A stretch of 64,000 nucleotides of DNA from Deinococcus aerius (GCF_002897375.1 NZ_BFAG01000010.1:143265-207264), one strand, 5' to 3'. Counted from the stretch's first letter, positions 16,912 to 27,354 are shown. Notes: generated from the sequence alone by a model not told the origin. Translations and numbers: made by a program.

Positions 16912-17880
16912 ATGCCCCTACGCCAAGCCGCCCTGCTGCTCCTCGCCGCGAGCGCCCTGACGGGCTGCGGCCTCCTCCCCCGCCCCGGCGCCGAGGTCAC
17001 CCGCTACGTCCTCCCCGACACGCCGACCAACGCGGGCGCCGTGTTCCCCGAGGGCGTGGCCCTCAGGCCGAACACCCAGACCTTCTTCGTGACGAGCACG
17101 ACGGACGGCACGATCTACCGAGGCACCCTCGGCAACCCCACCACGGCGGTGTTCCTGCCGGGCGGGGCGGACGGGCGGACAACTGCCGTGGGGCTGAAGG
17201 CGGACGGGGCTGGGCGCCTGTTCATCGCGGGGGGCAGCACCGGGAAGATGTTCTCGTACGACGCGAACAGCGGGGCGCTGCTGCGCGCCTACAGCACCCC
17301 GGCGGGCGCAAGCTTCATCAACGACGTGGCGCTGGCGGGCGACTACGCCTATTTCACGGACTCGCTGCGCCCCGTCATCTTCCGGGTGCCCCGGACGGCA
17401 GCCGCGGGGGGCAGCACCTCCGCCGAGGCGTGGCTGGATGTCAGTACGACGATCCCGTACTCGACGGCCCCCGGCGCGTTCAACCTCAACGGCATCGCGG
17501 CGACGCCGGATGGCCGGTACCTCATCGTGGTGCAGTCGTATAGCGGCAAGCTCTTCCGCATCGGGGTGGCCGACCGGTCGGTGGCCCAGATCCAGATCGA
17601 CGGGAGCGTGGTGAACGGCGACGGCCTCCTGCTCGACGGGCAGACGCTGTACGTGGTGCGCAACGCGGACAAGATCATCGTGCCGATCTCCCTCGCGGCG
17701 GATTTCGCCAGCGGCACCATCGGGACGCCCTTCTCGGATGCGAGCCTGCGGTATCCCACGACCATCGCCCAGACGGACGGGCGGCTGCTCGTGGTGAACT
17801 CGCAGTTCAACAAGCGCGGCCCCGGGCTGACGCCCGAGTTGCCCTTCACGGTGTCGAGCGTGCCGATCCCCGGGAAGTAA
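16912..17880 (+). CDS. Beta-propeller lipoprotein (SMP-30/NHL-like)
   Basis: The 322-residue product has a lipoprotein signal ending in LTGC. The body has repeated beta-strand units such as PEGVALRPNTQTFFVTST, NDVALAGDYAYFTDS, NGIAATPDGRYLIVVQS and GDGLLLDGQTLYVVRN, as in SMP-30/gluconolactonase/NHL six-bladed propellers. Catalytic calcium-site residues cannot be confirmed by eye, so enzyme or binding protein is open. TATAAC at 16900-16905 lies 6 nt before the ATG and there is no ribosome binding site, which suggests a leaderless mRNA. Confidence 0.75.
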   Translation: MPLRQAALLLLAASALTGCGLLPRPGAEVTRYVLPDTPTNAGAVFPEGVALRPNTQTFFVTSTTDGTIYRGTLGNPTTAVFLPGGADGRTTAVGLKADGAGRLFIAGGSTGKMFSYDANSGALLRAYSTPAGASFINDVALAGDYAYFTDSLRPVIFRVPRTAAAGGSTSAEAWLDVSTTIPYSTAPGAFNLNGIAATPDGRYLIVVQSYSGKLFRIGVADRSVAQIQIDGSVVNGDGLLLDGQTLYVVRNADKIIVPISLAADFASGTIGTPFSDASLRYPTTIAQTDGRLLVVNSQFNKRGPGLTPELPFTVSSVPIPGK

Positions 17881-18040
17881 GGACGCTCAGCCGAAATTGC
17901 GGTGAGTCGAAGACGAGGGGCGAGCGGACCTGCAAAGCCGCGAAGCCGAGCGGGGGGCGGCGATGGGCGATGAGCAGTCAGCCTCCGCCGCGCTCGGCAA
18001 GACAGGCGAGGGGCCGCCCCACGTCTGGGGCAACCCGGAC

Positions 18041-19165
18041 TCAGACCTGAATATCCGGTGACAGCAGCGCCCCGGCCGTGAATCGCTCGTACCGGAGAGG
18101 GCCGATGTCGATGAACGGCTCTTCTCCCAACGCTTCCTGGGCGATCACCCGCGCGATCGCCGCCGCCTGCATCACGCCGTGCCCCGAGAAGCCGCAGGCA
18201 TTGAGCCAGCCGTCCACCCGCGGCATCCGGCCCACGATGGGCTGGTGGTCGGGGGTCACCTCGTAGTAGCCCCACCAGCTCGCGCGGCGGTCCAGGGAGG
18301 CCGTCTCCAGCCAGGGGAAGCGCCCCAGCGCCCGCTCCAGGGTGGGTTCGAGCCACGCCCAGTTCATGCCCTCACGCCAGCCCACGTCGGCCTCGTCCGC
18401 GCGACCCAGGATCAGCCGTTCCCCCTCGGAGCGCAGCCACACGCCGCTCTCCAGGTCGAAGACCATCGGCAGCGGGCGCGGGAGGTTCAGGGGCCCGGTG
18501 GTGAACACCATGCGCCGGGCGGGGCGCACCGGGACCTCCAGCCCGGCGAGCGCGGCCACCTCGCCGGACCAGGCGCCCGCGGCGTTGAGGACCTGGGGCG
18601 CCTCGACCTCCCCGGCGGGTGTGGTCAGCCGCCATTGTCCCCCTGCCCGGGAGATGGCCGTCACCGGCGTGTCGAGGGAGAAGCGCACACCCGCCTCCCG
18701 GGCCAGGCGGACGTACTCGAGGGTCAGGCCGTGCGGGTCCACGAAGCCGTCGGTCGGGCAGAAGGTGCAGCCACCGAGGCCCCCCGTCTGGAAGGGCGCG
18801 TGCCGCTGCGCCCCGGCGGGCGTGAGGACTTCCGTGGGCACCCCGTGGGCGTGCTGACGCCCCACGCCCGCGAGGTGCGCCGCCCACTGCGCCTCGGGCA
18901 CCAGCATCAGGTATCCGGCGGGCTGGTAGCCGGACCCGGGCATGGCGGCGTACTCCTCGATGCTGTGCCGCGAGAGCAGGATGTTGGTGTCGGTGGCGAA
19001 CTGGGCGCGCACCCCGGCGGCGCTCCGGCCCGTGGAGCCCCCCGCCGGGTGGCCGCGTTCGAGGACCCGCACCCTCAGGCCGTGCCCCGCCAGCCGCCAC
19101 GCGCACGCCGCGCCGACGATCCCGGCGCCGATCACCACCACGTCCCACCCGGCCTCCGCCGTCAC
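18041..19165 (-). CDS. FAD-dependent amino-acid/sarcosine-type oxidoreductase (DAO family)
   Basis: The 374-residue product starts with an FAD-binding Rossmann motif (VVVIGAGIVGAACAWRLA) and contains GRSAAGVRAQF, NAAGAWSGEVAALAGLEVPVRP and, near the C-terminus, GWLNACGFSGHGVMQAAAIA, all typical of the DAO family (glycine/sarcosine/D-amino-acid oxidases and dehydrogenases). GTG 19165 overlaps the stop of the preceding SDR gene as GTGA, so the two are an operon. The substrate is uncertain; the SDR and aldo-keto reductase neighbours point to a small catabolic unit. Confidence 0.87.
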   Translation of the reverse strand: MTAEAGWDVVVIGAGIVGAACAWRLAGHGLRVRVLERGHPAGGSTGRSAAGVRAQFATDTNILLSRHSIEEYAAMPGSGYQPAGYLMLVPEAQWAAHLAGVGRQHAHGVPTEVLTPAGAQRHAPFQTGGLGGCTFCPTDGFVDPHGLTLEYVRLAREAGVRFSLDTPVTAISRAGGQWRLTTPAGEVEAPQVLNAAGAWSGEVAALAGLEVPVRPARRMVFTTGPLNLPRPLPMVFDLESGVWLRSEGERLILGRADEADVGWREGMNWAWLEPTLERALGRFPWLETASLDRRASWWGYYEVTPDHQPIVGRMPRVDGWLNACGFSGHGVMQAAAIARVIAQEALGEEPFIDIGPLRYERFTAGALLSPDIQV

Positions 19166-19983
19166 GCGAGGTCCGCCTCGACCTTCGGGAAGCCCTCGAC
19201 CGGGAAGGTGTCCACGTTCGCCGACCGCTGCTGGACGAGCACCCCGCCGTCCACCACGATGAACTGCCCGGTGATGTACGCGGCGTCATCGGACGCGAGG
19301 AACAGCGCCGCCCCGGTCATGTCCCCCGCCACCCCGTAGCGGCCCAGCGGCACGGTCTTCTCGCGGTCGCGGAGCTGCTCCCCGGTGAGCCCGTAGGTGT
19401 TGATGAAGCCCGGCACCACGCCGTTCACCCGCACCCCGTACGGGGCGAGGTCGAGGGCCATCGCGCGGGTCATGGCCTCGATGCCGCCCTTGGTCGCGTC
19501 GTAGGCGACGTTGCCGCGGTGCGCCCGGGTAGCCCCACCCGACGAGGTGCTGATGATGACGCCGCGCCGCCGCCGCACCATCACCCGCGCGGCCCGGTGC
19601 GAACACAGGAACACGCTTCCCAGGTTCACCCGCACGATGCGGTCCCACCAGGCCTCGTCCGCCTCCAGGAAGTGGCGCGCCGTGTCGATCAGGCCCGCGT
19701 TGTTGTACAGCACGTCCACGTAACCGAGTGCCGCCTCGACGCGGGCGAACATGGCCTCCACCCCCGCGGCGTCCGAGACATCGGCGGGGACAGCCAGGGC
19801 GGCGCCACCCGCGGCGGTGATGCCCTCCACCACCGCCCGCACGGCGTCTTCCTTCACGTCGTTCACGGCGACCCGGGCGCCCTCGGCGGCAAACCGCTCG
19901 GCGACGGCGCGGCCGATGCCGCCGCCCGCACCGGTCACGAGGACCACCTGGCCTGCGAATCGTCCGGGGGAAGGGTTCGTCAT
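19162..19983 (-). CDS. SDR-family NAD(P)-dependent dehydrogenase
   Basis: The 273-residue product is a classical short-chain dehydrogenase. It has the cofactor motif TGAGGGIG near residue 18, NNAG, a catalytic Ser in ISTSSGGA, YDATK with the catalytic Tyr and Lys, and VNGVVPGFINT. ATG 19983 is preceded by AGGAGGACCC; coding sense stops upstream. It is the first gene of an operon with the FAD oxidoreductase and is divergent from the aldo-keto reductase. Confidence 0.9.
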   Translation of the reverse strand: MTNPSPGRFAGQVVLVTGAGGGIGRAVAERFAAEGARVAVNDVKEDAVRAVVEGITAAGGAALAVPADVSDAAGVEAMFARVEAALGYVDVLYNNAGLIDTARHFLEADEAWWDRIVRVNLGSVFLCSHRAARVMVRRRRGVIISTSSGGATRAHRGNVAYDATKGGIEAMTRAMALDLAPYGVRVNGVVPGFINTYGLTGEQLRDREKTVPLGRYGVAGDMTGAALFLASDDAAYITGQFIVVDGGVLVQQRSANVDTFPVEGFPKVEADLA

Positions 19984-20213
19984 GGGTCCTCCTTGAACGG
20001 TCGGCGGGGACGGACGGGCGGGAGACGCCGCACTCCCCGAGTTCCGGCACTCTAGCGCCGTGGGCACGTGGGGGCGGGGCGAGGCGGCCTGTCCTGCGAT
20101 CCGGGGGGCGCCGCCCGGATCGTGCGGGGACAAGGTGCCGCATCCCGGCCCCGCTCGGATAGAGTCACGGGGCGGGTCCCCTCTTTCGCCCACTCCCCCG
20201 GAGGTCACTCATC

Positions 20214-21131
20214 ATGCGAACCATCAAGCTCGGCACCAGCTCCCTGGACGTTCCCGTGATCGCCGTGGGGTGCATGCGCCTGGACTCGCTCGACCGGTCC
20301 GAGGCGGAACGCTTCGTGCAGGCGGCGCTCGACGAGGGTGCGAACTTCTTCGACCACGCCGACATCTACGGCCGGGGCCGCTGCGAGGAAATCTTCGCGG
20401 ACGCCATCGGCATGAACGGCACGGTGCGGGAGGGGATCATCCTGCAATCCAAGTGCGGCATCCGGCAGGGCATGTTCGACTTCTCGAAGGAACACATCCT
20501 GGCGTCAGTTGACGGCATCCTGCGGCGGCTGAAGACCGACTACCTCGACATCCTGCTGCTGCACCGTCCCGACACGCTCGTCGAGCCCGAGGAGGTCGCC
20601 GAGGCCTTCGACGAACTGGAACGCTCGGGCCGGGTCCGCCACTTCGGCGTCTCCAACCAGCACCCGCACCAGATCGACCTGCTGAAGAAATACGTCCGGC
20701 AGCCCCTCGTCGCCAACCAGCTTCAACTGAGCCTCACGAACGCCACGATGATCAAGAGCGGCTTCAACGTGAACATGGAAAACGAGGCGGCGGTGGACCG
20801 CGACGGCTACATCCTCGACTACTGCCGGCTGCACGACATCACCATCCAGCCCTGGTCGCCCTTTCAGTACGGCTTCTTCGAGGGCGTGTTCCTCGACAAC
20901 CCCAAGTTCCCAGAACTCAACGCGAAGATCGACGAGGTCGCGGCGAATTACGGGGTCAGCAACACGACGGTCGCCATCGCCTGGCTGCTGCGGCACCCGG
21001 CGCGGATGCAGCCCGTGATCGGCACGATGAATGTCGGGCGGCTGAAGGACTGCTGCCGGGCGAGCGAGGTCCACCTGACGCGCGAGGAGTGGTACGCCCT
21101 CTACCGCGCGGCGGGCAACGTGCTGCCCTGA
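20214..21131 (+). CDS. Aldo/keto reductase
   Basis: The 305-residue TIM-barrel oxidoreductase shows the catalytic tetrad context: DHADIYGRG (Asp, Tyr), ILQSKCG (Lys) and ILLLHRPD (His), with GVSNQHPHQ further on. NADPH-dependent reduction of aldehydes, ketones or sugars is expected. It resembles the YdhF-like branch. ATG 20214 follows GGAGGTCACTC, and a TAGAGT box at 20160-20165 gives a leader of about 40 nt. The SDR/FAD operon diverges from the same region, so the three may serve one pathway. Confidence 0.88.
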   Translation: MRTIKLGTSSLDVPVIAVGCMRLDSLDRSEAERFVQAALDEGANFFDHADIYGRGRCEEIFADAIGMNGTVREGIILQSKCGIRQGMFDFSKEHILASVDGILRRLKTDYLDILLLHRPDTLVEPEEVAEAFDELERSGRVRHFGVSNQHPHQIDLLKKYVRQPLVANQLQLSLTNATMIKSGFNVNMENEAAVDRDGYILDYCRLHDITIQPWSPFQYGFFEGVFLDNPKFPELNAKIDEVAANYGVSNTTVAIAWLLRHPARMQPVIGTMNVGRLKDCCRASEVHLTREEWYALYRAAGNVLP

Positions 21132-21142
21132 GAGGGGGTGGG

Positions 21143-22948
21143 TCAGGGGCGGAGGTGGCGCGCCTCGAATTCCTCCGCCCCCACCGGGCGCCCCAGCAGG
21201 AAGCCCTGGCCGACCGTGCAGCCCAGGCGCCGCAGGGCCGTGAGTTGCCCCTCCGTCTCGATGCCCTCCCCCACCACCGCCGCGTTCAGGCCCCGGGCCA
21301 GCGTGACCGCGCTGCGCACGAGGGCCTGATCCTTGTCCCCGCCGGGCAGGGGCTGGACGAAGGAGCGGTCGAGCTTGAGCTGGCCGATGGGCAGGTGCTG
21401 AAGCTGCCTCAGGTTCGAGAAGCCCGTGCCGTAGTCGTCCACCGCGACCCGCACCCCCAGGGACGCGAGACCCTGCGCCAGCCGGCGCGCGCCCTGCGGG
21501 TTGGAGAACAGCACGCTCTCGGTGACCTCCAGCACCAGCCGCTCGGGGGGCAGCCCGGCCTCCCCCAGCACCCGGCGCACCTGCTCGGGAAAGCTGGGGT
21601 CCTCCCACTGGCGGGCGGAGACGTTGACCGACAGGTCCACCCCCAGGGAGCCCCGCTCCCGCCAGCGCCCGAGCTGCGCGCAGGCCTCCCGCAGCACCCA
21701 GGCCCCCAGCGGGACGATCAGGCCGCTGGACTCCGCGAGCGGGATGAACTGACCCGGCGGAGTCCAGCTCCCGTCCGGCTGCGGCCAGCGCAGGAGCGCC
21801 TCCAGGCCTATCACCCGGCCCGTGCCGAGGTCCACCTGCGGCTGGTAGTGCAGGCGGAACTCCTCCCGCTCCAGGGCCTGGGCCAGGCGGCCACGCAGGT
21901 GGAGTTTTTCCTGGGCGGCGCGGGTCATCTCCTCCTCGTAAAAGCAGCACTGCCCCTTGCCGACCGCCTTGGCCTGGTACATGGCGGTGTCTGCCGCCCG
22001 CAGCAGCGCCTCGGCGTCGCGCCCGTCCGCCGGGTAGAGGCTGATGCCCACGCTGCAATTGGTGACCAGGGTGTGGCTCCTGACCTGGAAGGGCTCGCGC
22101 AGCGTCTCCTGGAGCTTGAGCGCCACGTTCGCCGCGTCCAGCGTCCCGCGCAGCTCGGGGAGCAGCACCACGAACTCGTCCCCGCCGAAGCGCGCGACCG
22201 TGTCCTCCGCGCGCAGCACGTGCGAGAGCCGCTCCCCCACCGCGCGCAGCAGCGCGTCCCCCACCGCGTGCCCCAGGGAGTCGTTGATCACCTTAAAGCC
22301 GTCGAGGTCGAGGACCAGCATCCCCACCGGGGTGCCGCGCCGGTCGGCCTGCCGCAGGGCCTGCTCCGCGCGGTCGAGCAGCATCAGCCGGTTGGGCAGG
22401 CCGGTCAGGGCGTCGTGGTGCGCCAGGTGCTCGCTTCGCTCCTGGGCCTGTTTCCAGTTCAGCACCGTCAGGCGCAGCTCCAGCGTGTCGATCACGATGG
22501 CGGCGAGGTCCTGGAGGAAGGTCCGCTGCTCGGGCGTGAACTCGCGGGGGTGGTGGTCATACACGGCGAGGGTGCCGATCCGGTAGCCGTCCGGGGTGAT
22601 CAGGGGGGCACCGGCATACGAGCGGGCGCCCTCGAATTTCACCATCGGGTCGTTCTGGAACCGCGGGTCGGCGTGCAGGTCCCCCACGACGAAGGGTTCG
22701 TCCCGCCGAATGGCCTCCCCGCAGCAGACGCTCTCCCGGTCCATCTCGTGGATGTTCGTGCCGACGCTCGACTTGAGCCAGGTCCGCCGCACGGCCACGA
22801 AGCAGATGATGACGATGGGCGCCTCCAGCAGGTGCTTGACGAACCGGGTGATGCGGTCGAACTCGGCCTCGGGCGGGGTATCGAGCACCTGGTACCGGTG
22901 GAGACACTCCAGCCGCTGGGCCTCATGGGGGTCCACCGTGCGTTCCAT
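21143..22948 (-). CDS. GAF-GGDEF-EAL c-di-GMP signalling protein
   Basis: The 601-residue protein has an N-terminal GAF sensor (about residues 25-165; CCGEAIRRDEPFVVGD), a GGDEF cyclase domain with intact GGDEF (about 180-340) and an EAL phosphodiesterase domain. EAL residues appear complete: GLEALLRW, VNVSARQ, EVTES, DDYGTGFSN, KLD, EGIET and QGF. Both synthesis and hydrolysis of c-di-GMP are therefore possible. There is no transmembrane segment. The region upstream of ATG 22948 is AT-rich with no clear ribosome binding site. Confidence 0.93.
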   Translation of the reverse strand: MERTVDPHEAQRLECLHRYQVLDTPPEAEFDRITRFVKHLLEAPIVIICFVAVRRTWLKSSVGTNIHEMDRESVCCGEAIRRDEPFVVGDLHADPRFQNDPMVKFEGARSYAGAPLITPDGYRIGTLAVYDHHPREFTPEQRTFLQDLAAIVIDTLELRLTVLNWKQAQERSEHLAHHDALTGLPNRLMLLDRAEQALRQADRRGTPVGMLVLDLDGFKVINDSLGHAVGDALLRAVGERLSHVLRAEDTVARFGGDEFVVLLPELRGTLDAANVALKLQETLREPFQVRSHTLVTNCSVGISLYPADGRDAEALLRAADTAMYQAKAVGKGQCCFYEEEMTRAAQEKLHLRGRLAQALEREEFRLHYQPQVDLGTGRVIGLEALLRWPQPDGSWTPPGQFIPLAESSGLIVPLGAWVLREACAQLGRWRERGSLGVDLSVNVSARQWEDPSFPEQVRRVLGEAGLPPERLVLEVTESVLFSNPQGARRLAQGLASLGVRVAVDDYGTGFSNLRQLQHLPIGQLKLDRSFVQPLPGGDKDQALVRSAVTLARGLNAAVVGEGIETEGQLTALRRLGCTVGQGFLLGRPVGAEEFEARHLRP

Positions 22949-23169
22949 TCTTAAGTATGTGTTATTTCCCTCACATGCCCGTCAGGTTCGAAAACTTGGC
23001 CCTATATGTGAAGAAAATATTAAGGCGCCGGATGTGCCTTGCCCTCGTCGGGGCGGGAAGTGAGGCCGACCGTGCCCCGAAGATAAACCAGCCACCCTGA
23101 AGAGGCACTATGAAGGACTCTTCATGTCAGCTCCCTCTTTTGTATGCGTTGACACAAACTCGGCGTTAG

Positions 23170-23439
23170 GCCAAGTGGAGTTCTGGGTATGAGCTCTCCC
23201 AGTACCCGGCTGGGTATGGCGACGCCCCGCTGATCTTCCAGGTCTTTGCCCAGGCATGGACGCTCGCCTAGGACCTCGACGATGCTGGCGCCCAGGACCG
23301 TCTGGTGGGTCTGCGGCGACGGTCCTGCCGTCTGCCCGAGGACCGCCAGACGGCCATCCTCGAAGAGGTCGCCCTTCTGGCGGAGCAGCTCCGCGGGCGG
23401 CAGGAACAGGGCCGCGGGAGGTGGGGCCATGAACGATGA
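23170..23439 (+). pseudogene. Decayed gene fragment with internal TAG
   Basis: This frame reads AKWSSGYELSQYPAGYGDAP then LIFQVFAQAWTLA, a TAG at 23269-23271, and continues DLDDAGAQDRLVGLRRR and RQTAILEEVALLAEQLRGRQ to a TGA at 23437. The sequence on both sides of the TAG looks like real protein, so a single gene with a nonsense mutation is likely, its 5' end already lost. The end overlaps the next gene by 11 bases. The family is not recognised. Confidence 0.45.
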
Positions 23440-23809
23440 GGACGGGCACCCCGGCACACCGGGCGGCGACCTCGCCCGGTTCCAGCGCGGGGCCCAGGAC
23501 TGGCTGGTCCTCCTGTCTGGCGGCGTGACCCTGGGGCCGCTCTCCGCCACGGCACTGCTCCGGGCCTGGAGGCATGAGCTGGAGCGGGGACGGGGCCACC
23601 GGCTGATGGCGTACGCGATCACGGCGCACGGGCGGACGGTGTACCTGGTGGGGCCCCACCCGGGAGCGGGCCCGCGCGGGCTGCTCGTGGAGGGCGAGCG
23701 GGTGTCGCTGTGCGGGCTGGACGAGCGGGGGCAGCCGCTGGCGCTGAGGGGCCTGCCCCTGAGCCGGGTCAACGGCTACCTCTTCATCACGGGGCGCCTC
23801 TCCTGGTGA
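23429..23809 (+). CDS. Hypothetical protein
   Basis: The 126-residue product begins MNDEDGHPGTPGGDLARFQ and has an alpha/beta pattern with several arginine-rich helices (LLRAWRHELERGRGH) and beta segments (RTVYLVGPHP, GYLFITGRLSW). No signal peptide, membrane segment or known motif is seen. It overlaps the tail of the upstream pseudogene, suggesting the two were once an operon pair. The function is unknown. Confidence 0.5.
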   Translation: MNDEDGHPGTPGGDLARFQRGAQDWLVLLSGGVTLGPLSATALLRAWRHELERGRGHRLMAYAITAHGRTVYLVGPHPGAGPRGLLVEGERVSLCGLDERGQPLALRGLPLSRVNGYLFITGRLSW

Positions 23810-24333
<524 letters not shown>

Positions 24334-25374
24334 ATGCAGGCCGCCCTGTACCGCGAGTTCCAGACCCGCCCCGAGGTGCTGACCGTCCCCGACCCCACGC
24401 CCCCTGGGGACGGCGTCGTGGTGCAGGTCGGCGCGACCGGCGTTTGCCGCAGCGACTGGCACGGCTGGATGGGCCACGACCCCGACATCACCCTGCCGCA
24501 CGTGCCCGGGCATGAACTCGCCGGAACGGTCGTGGCGGTCGGGAGGGACGTTCGGACCTGGCGGGTGGGCGACCGGGTGACGGTGCCCTTCGTCTCGGGC
24601 TGCGGGCGCTGCCCGGAGTGCCGGTCGGGAAACCAGCAGGTGTGCGAGCGGCAGTTCCAGCCCGGCTTCACCCACTGGGGCTCGTTCGCCGAGTACGTCG
24701 CCCTGCACCACGCGGAGGGGAATCTCGTGCCCCTGCCGGAGGGCCTGGATTTCGTGACGGCGGCCAGCCTGGGGTGCCGCTTCGCCACCTCGTTCCGGGC
24801 GGTGGCCCAGCAGGGGCGGGTGCGGGCCGGGGAGTGGGTGGCGGTCCACGGCTGCGGCGGGGTGGGGCTCTCGGCGGTCATGATCGCCCATGCGCTCGGC
24901 GCGGGGGTGATCGCCGTGGACATTGACGATGAGAAGCTGCGGCTGGCCCGGGACCTCGGGGCCGACGTGACCCTCAACAGCCGCATGATCCCGGATGTGG
25001 TGGGGGCGGTCCGGGACCTGACCGGGGGCGGCGCCCACGTGTCGCTGGACGCGCTGGGGCACCCGCAGACCTGCTTCAACTCCGTGCAGAGCCTGCGGAC
25101 CCGGGGGCGGCACGTGCAGGTGGGGCTGCTGCTCGCCGGGGAGCGGCACCCGCCAGTTCCGATGGACCGGGTGATCGCACGGGAGCTGGAGATCTACGGC
25201 AGCCACGGGATGGCCGCGCACGCCTACCCGGAGATGCTGGGCATGATCGAGCGGGGCGCGCTGCGGCCGGAGAAACTCGTCGGGCGGCGGATCAGCCTGG
25301 CCGAGGCCCCGGACGCCCTGATGGGGATGGACCGCTTTCCCGGCAGCGGCGTGACGGTGGTGGACCGGTTCTAG
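24334..25374 (+). CDS. Zinc-dependent alcohol dehydrogenase (MDR family)
   Basis: The 346-residue product shows the medium-chain dehydrogenase layout: [10 protein letters not shown] (catalytic zinc Cys), PGHELAGTV (His-Glu), the structural-zinc cluster [15 protein letters not shown], and the Rossmann motif GCGGVGLSA with VDIDDEK selecting NAD. It should oxidise an alcohol or polyol. TACAGT at 24322-24327 is 6 nt before the ATG, suggesting a leaderless transcript. Its TAG overlaps the P450 stop tail-to-tail. Confidence 0.92.
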   Translation: MQAALYREFQTRPEVLTVPDPTPPGDGVVVQVGATGVCRSDWHGWMGHDPDITLPHVPGHELAGTVVAVGRDVRTWRVGDRVTVPFVSGCGRCPECRSGNQQVCERQFQPGFTHWGSFAEYVALHHAEGNLVPLPEGLDFVTAASLGCRFATSFRAVAQQGRVRAGEWVAVHGCGGVGLSAVMIAHALGAGVIAVDIDDEKLRLARDLGADVTLNSRMIPDVVGAVRDLTGGGAHVSLDALGHPQTCFNSVQSLRTRGRHVQVGLLLAGERHPPVPMDRVIARELEIYGSHGMAAHAYPEMLGMIERGALRPEKLVGRRISLAEAPDALMGMDRFPGSGVTVVDRF

Positions 25375-26498
25375 CCGAACGTGACCGGGAGCCGCTTCAC
25401 GCCCGAGACGATCTGGCTGGGGATGGGGTCGAGGACGGTACCGGGCGCCACGCGCAGGTTCGGCAGGCGCTCCAGTAAAGCCTCCAGCGCGAGGCTCGCC
25501 TCCAGCCGGGCGAGGGGCGCCCCCAGGCAGAAGTGGACCCCGTGCCCAAAGGCGAGGTGCCGGTTCGGCGTGCGGGCGGGGTCGAAGCGGGCCGCGTCCG
25601 GGAACTGCGCCTCGTCGCGGTTGGCCGAGCCGATCCAGGCCAGGACCGGGCTGCCCTCGGGGATGAGTTGCCCGCCCAGCTCCACGTCCTGCGCCGTCAC
25701 CCGGAACATGGACTGGACCGGCGAGCGGAAGCGCAGCGACTCCTCGATGGTCGTGGGGAGCAGGTCGCGGTCGGCGACGACCCGTTCATACGCCTCCGGC
25801 GCGCCCTGCCAGCACAGCACCGTGTTGGCGAGGAGGTTGGTCGTGGTCTCGTTGCCCGCCACCAGGAGCAGGATGCAGAAGCCCAGGAGTTCCTGGGTGT
25901 TCAGGTGCTCGCCCCCCACCTGCGCGGCGATCAGACCGCTGATGAGGTCCTCGCCGGGCACGTGCCGGCGCTCCTCGATCAACCGCCCGAAGTAGGCGGC
26001 CATCTCGCGGCTGCCGCTCAGGTCGCCCGTCACCACCGCGTCCGACCAGCGTTTGAAGCGGTCGCGGTCCGAGGCGGGGATGCCCAGAATCTCGGCGATC
26101 ACGATAACCGGCAGCGGGTAGGCGAGGTCGAGGACGAAGTCCATCCGCCCGGACCCCTCCACCGGGGCGAGGAGTTCGTCCACGAGTTCCCCGATGCGCG
26201 GCGCCAGGGCGCGGACCTGCCTGGGGGTAAAGGCCTGCTCGACCAGGGCGCGAAGCTGGCGGTGCCGGGGCGGGTCGGTGGAGATGATGCTCGACGACAG
26301 CGCACTCTCGGCGTTCTCGCCGCGCGGGCGGCCCCGCTCGGAGGAGAAGGCTTTCCAGTCGGAGAGCGTGCGCTGCACCCCCGCGTAGTCGAAGACCATC
26401 CACATGCCGGACTGGGGATCGCGGACCACGGGGGAGGCGCGGCGCATGTCGGCGTACCAGGGGAAGGGGTCGAGCAGGGTGAAGCTGGAGGCGGTCAT
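25371..26498 (-). CDS. Cytochrome P450
   Basis: The 375-residue soluble P450 has the I-helix motif AGNETTT, ExxR (ESLR), and the heme-ligand loop [15 protein letters not shown] with the cysteine thiolate. It is of the bacterial class that draws electrons from separate ferredoxin partners; none is encoded here. ATG 26498 is preceded by AAAGGA. Substrate unknown; a hydroxylase for a terpenoid, fatty acid or polyketide are all possible. It converges on the alcohol dehydrogenase. Confidence 0.94.
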   Translation of the reverse strand: MTASSFTLLDPFPWYADMRRASPVVRDPQSGMWMVFDYAGVQRTLSDWKAFSSERGRPRGENAESALSSSIISTDPPRHRQLRALVEQAFTPRQVRALAPRIGELVDELLAPVEGSGRMDFVLDLAYPLPVIVIAEILGIPASDRDRFKRWSDAVVTGDLSGSREMAAYFGRLIEERRHVPGEDLISGLIAAQVGGEHLNTQELLGFCILLLVAGNETTTNLLANTVLCWQGAPEAYERVVADRDLLPTTIEESLRFRSPVQSMFRVTAQDVELGGQLIPEGSPVLAWIGSANRDEAQFPDAARFDPARTPNRHLAFGHGVHFCLGAPLARLEASLALEALLERLPNLRVAPGTVLDPIPSQIVSGVKRLPVTFG

Positions 26499-26722
26499 GG
26501 GCGGTCCTTTCGGGGAGGGAAGCGGCGAACGGGGGGACCCGCCGCCAAGCTTCGGGCATTCGGGCGTGGCGGAGTGAGGTCCGCGGCGCATTCTGGGCCG
26601 TGAGGAGGATGTCTTCCACGGCGAGGGGGCAGCCGGTTCAAGAGTCCGTGCGCCCCGCTTTTTCGCCGCCTCTATCAGGCGGGACGGCCAGCAGGGGGAG
26701 CGTCACGGTCGGCCTCTGGGAA

Positions 26723-27112
26723 TCAGCGCAGGATAGGCGCCCCCGGGTAAGACATGATGTTCCCATCGAGCGTGACCAGCCGCAGGCCTTCCGCGAGCGC
26801 CTGCGCGACGAGTACCCGGTCGAAGGGGTCGCGGTGGCCCCAGTCGAGCGCCCCGGCCTGCACGGCATGCGCGGGCGTGATGCTCAGCACCCCGGCGCCC
26901 AGGCGCGCGGCGATGCCGGAAAAATCGTCCAGGAGTGGCGCGGCGCTGGGGAGCCTGCCCAGGTGGAACTTGATGGACAGTTCCCACGCGCTGGCGGCAC
27001 TGACCAGGAGACCGTTCTCCGGCGCCTGAAGCTGCGCGGCAAGAGTCGGGGGCAGGCGAGCATCACTGGCGACCAGCCACATCAGGATGTGCGTGTCGAG
27101 CAGCAGCCTCAC
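26723..27112 (-). CDS. vapC: PIN-domain toxin of a type II toxin-antitoxin pair (VapC-like)
   Basis: The 129-residue ribonuclease toxin has the PIN acidic residues in place: Asp6 (LLLDTHILMW), Glu44 (SAWELSIK), Asp95 and Asp98 (DPFDRVLVAQA), and Asp116. VapC toxins cleave tRNA or rRNA when their antitoxin is degraded. GTG 27112 overlaps the antitoxin stop as GTGA, coupling translation. The gene symbol reflects family membership only. Confidence 0.9.
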   Translation of the reverse strand: MRLLLDTHILMWLVASDARLPPTLAAQLQAPENGLLVSAASAWELSIKFHLGRLPSAAPLLDDFSGIAARLGAGVLSITPAHAVQAGALDWGHRDPFDRVLVAQALAEGLRLVTLDGNIMSYPGAPILR

Positions 27113-27351
27113 TCCCAGTCCGCCACTTCTTCCTCACCGAGGGGGCGCATGAGTTCGCGGTTCTCCTCGTCACTGAGCTGAATCCGCCCAGCCAGGAACC
27201 CAAAGTCACGCGGCTGGGACGGGGCCAGCGGCAGCAGGCGCGCGTAGGGTTTGCCCGCCTTGGCGATGATGATCTCCTCGCCGCCGTGTGCCCGGTCGAC
27301 GAGCTTGGAGAATTGGGTCTTGGCGGCGTGGAGATTGACCATTTCCGGCAT
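27109..27351 (-). CDS. Phd/YefM-type antitoxin of the PIN toxin
   Basis: The 80-residue product begins MPEMVNLHAAKTQFSKLVD and contains GEEIIIAKAGKPYARLLPL, the classic Phd/YefM N-terminal DNA-binding fold. An acidic C-terminal tail should cover the toxin active site. It precedes the toxin as usual and should repress the operon. There is no ribosome binding site; TAAGCT lies 6 nt before the ATG within a palindrome, so the mRNA is probably leaderless and autoregulated. Confidence 0.9.
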   Translation of the reverse strand: MPEMVNLHAAKTQFSKLVDRAHGGEEIIIAKAGKPYARLLPLAPSQPRDFGFLAGRIQLSDEENRELMRPLGEEEVADWE

Positions 27352-27354
27352 GGA

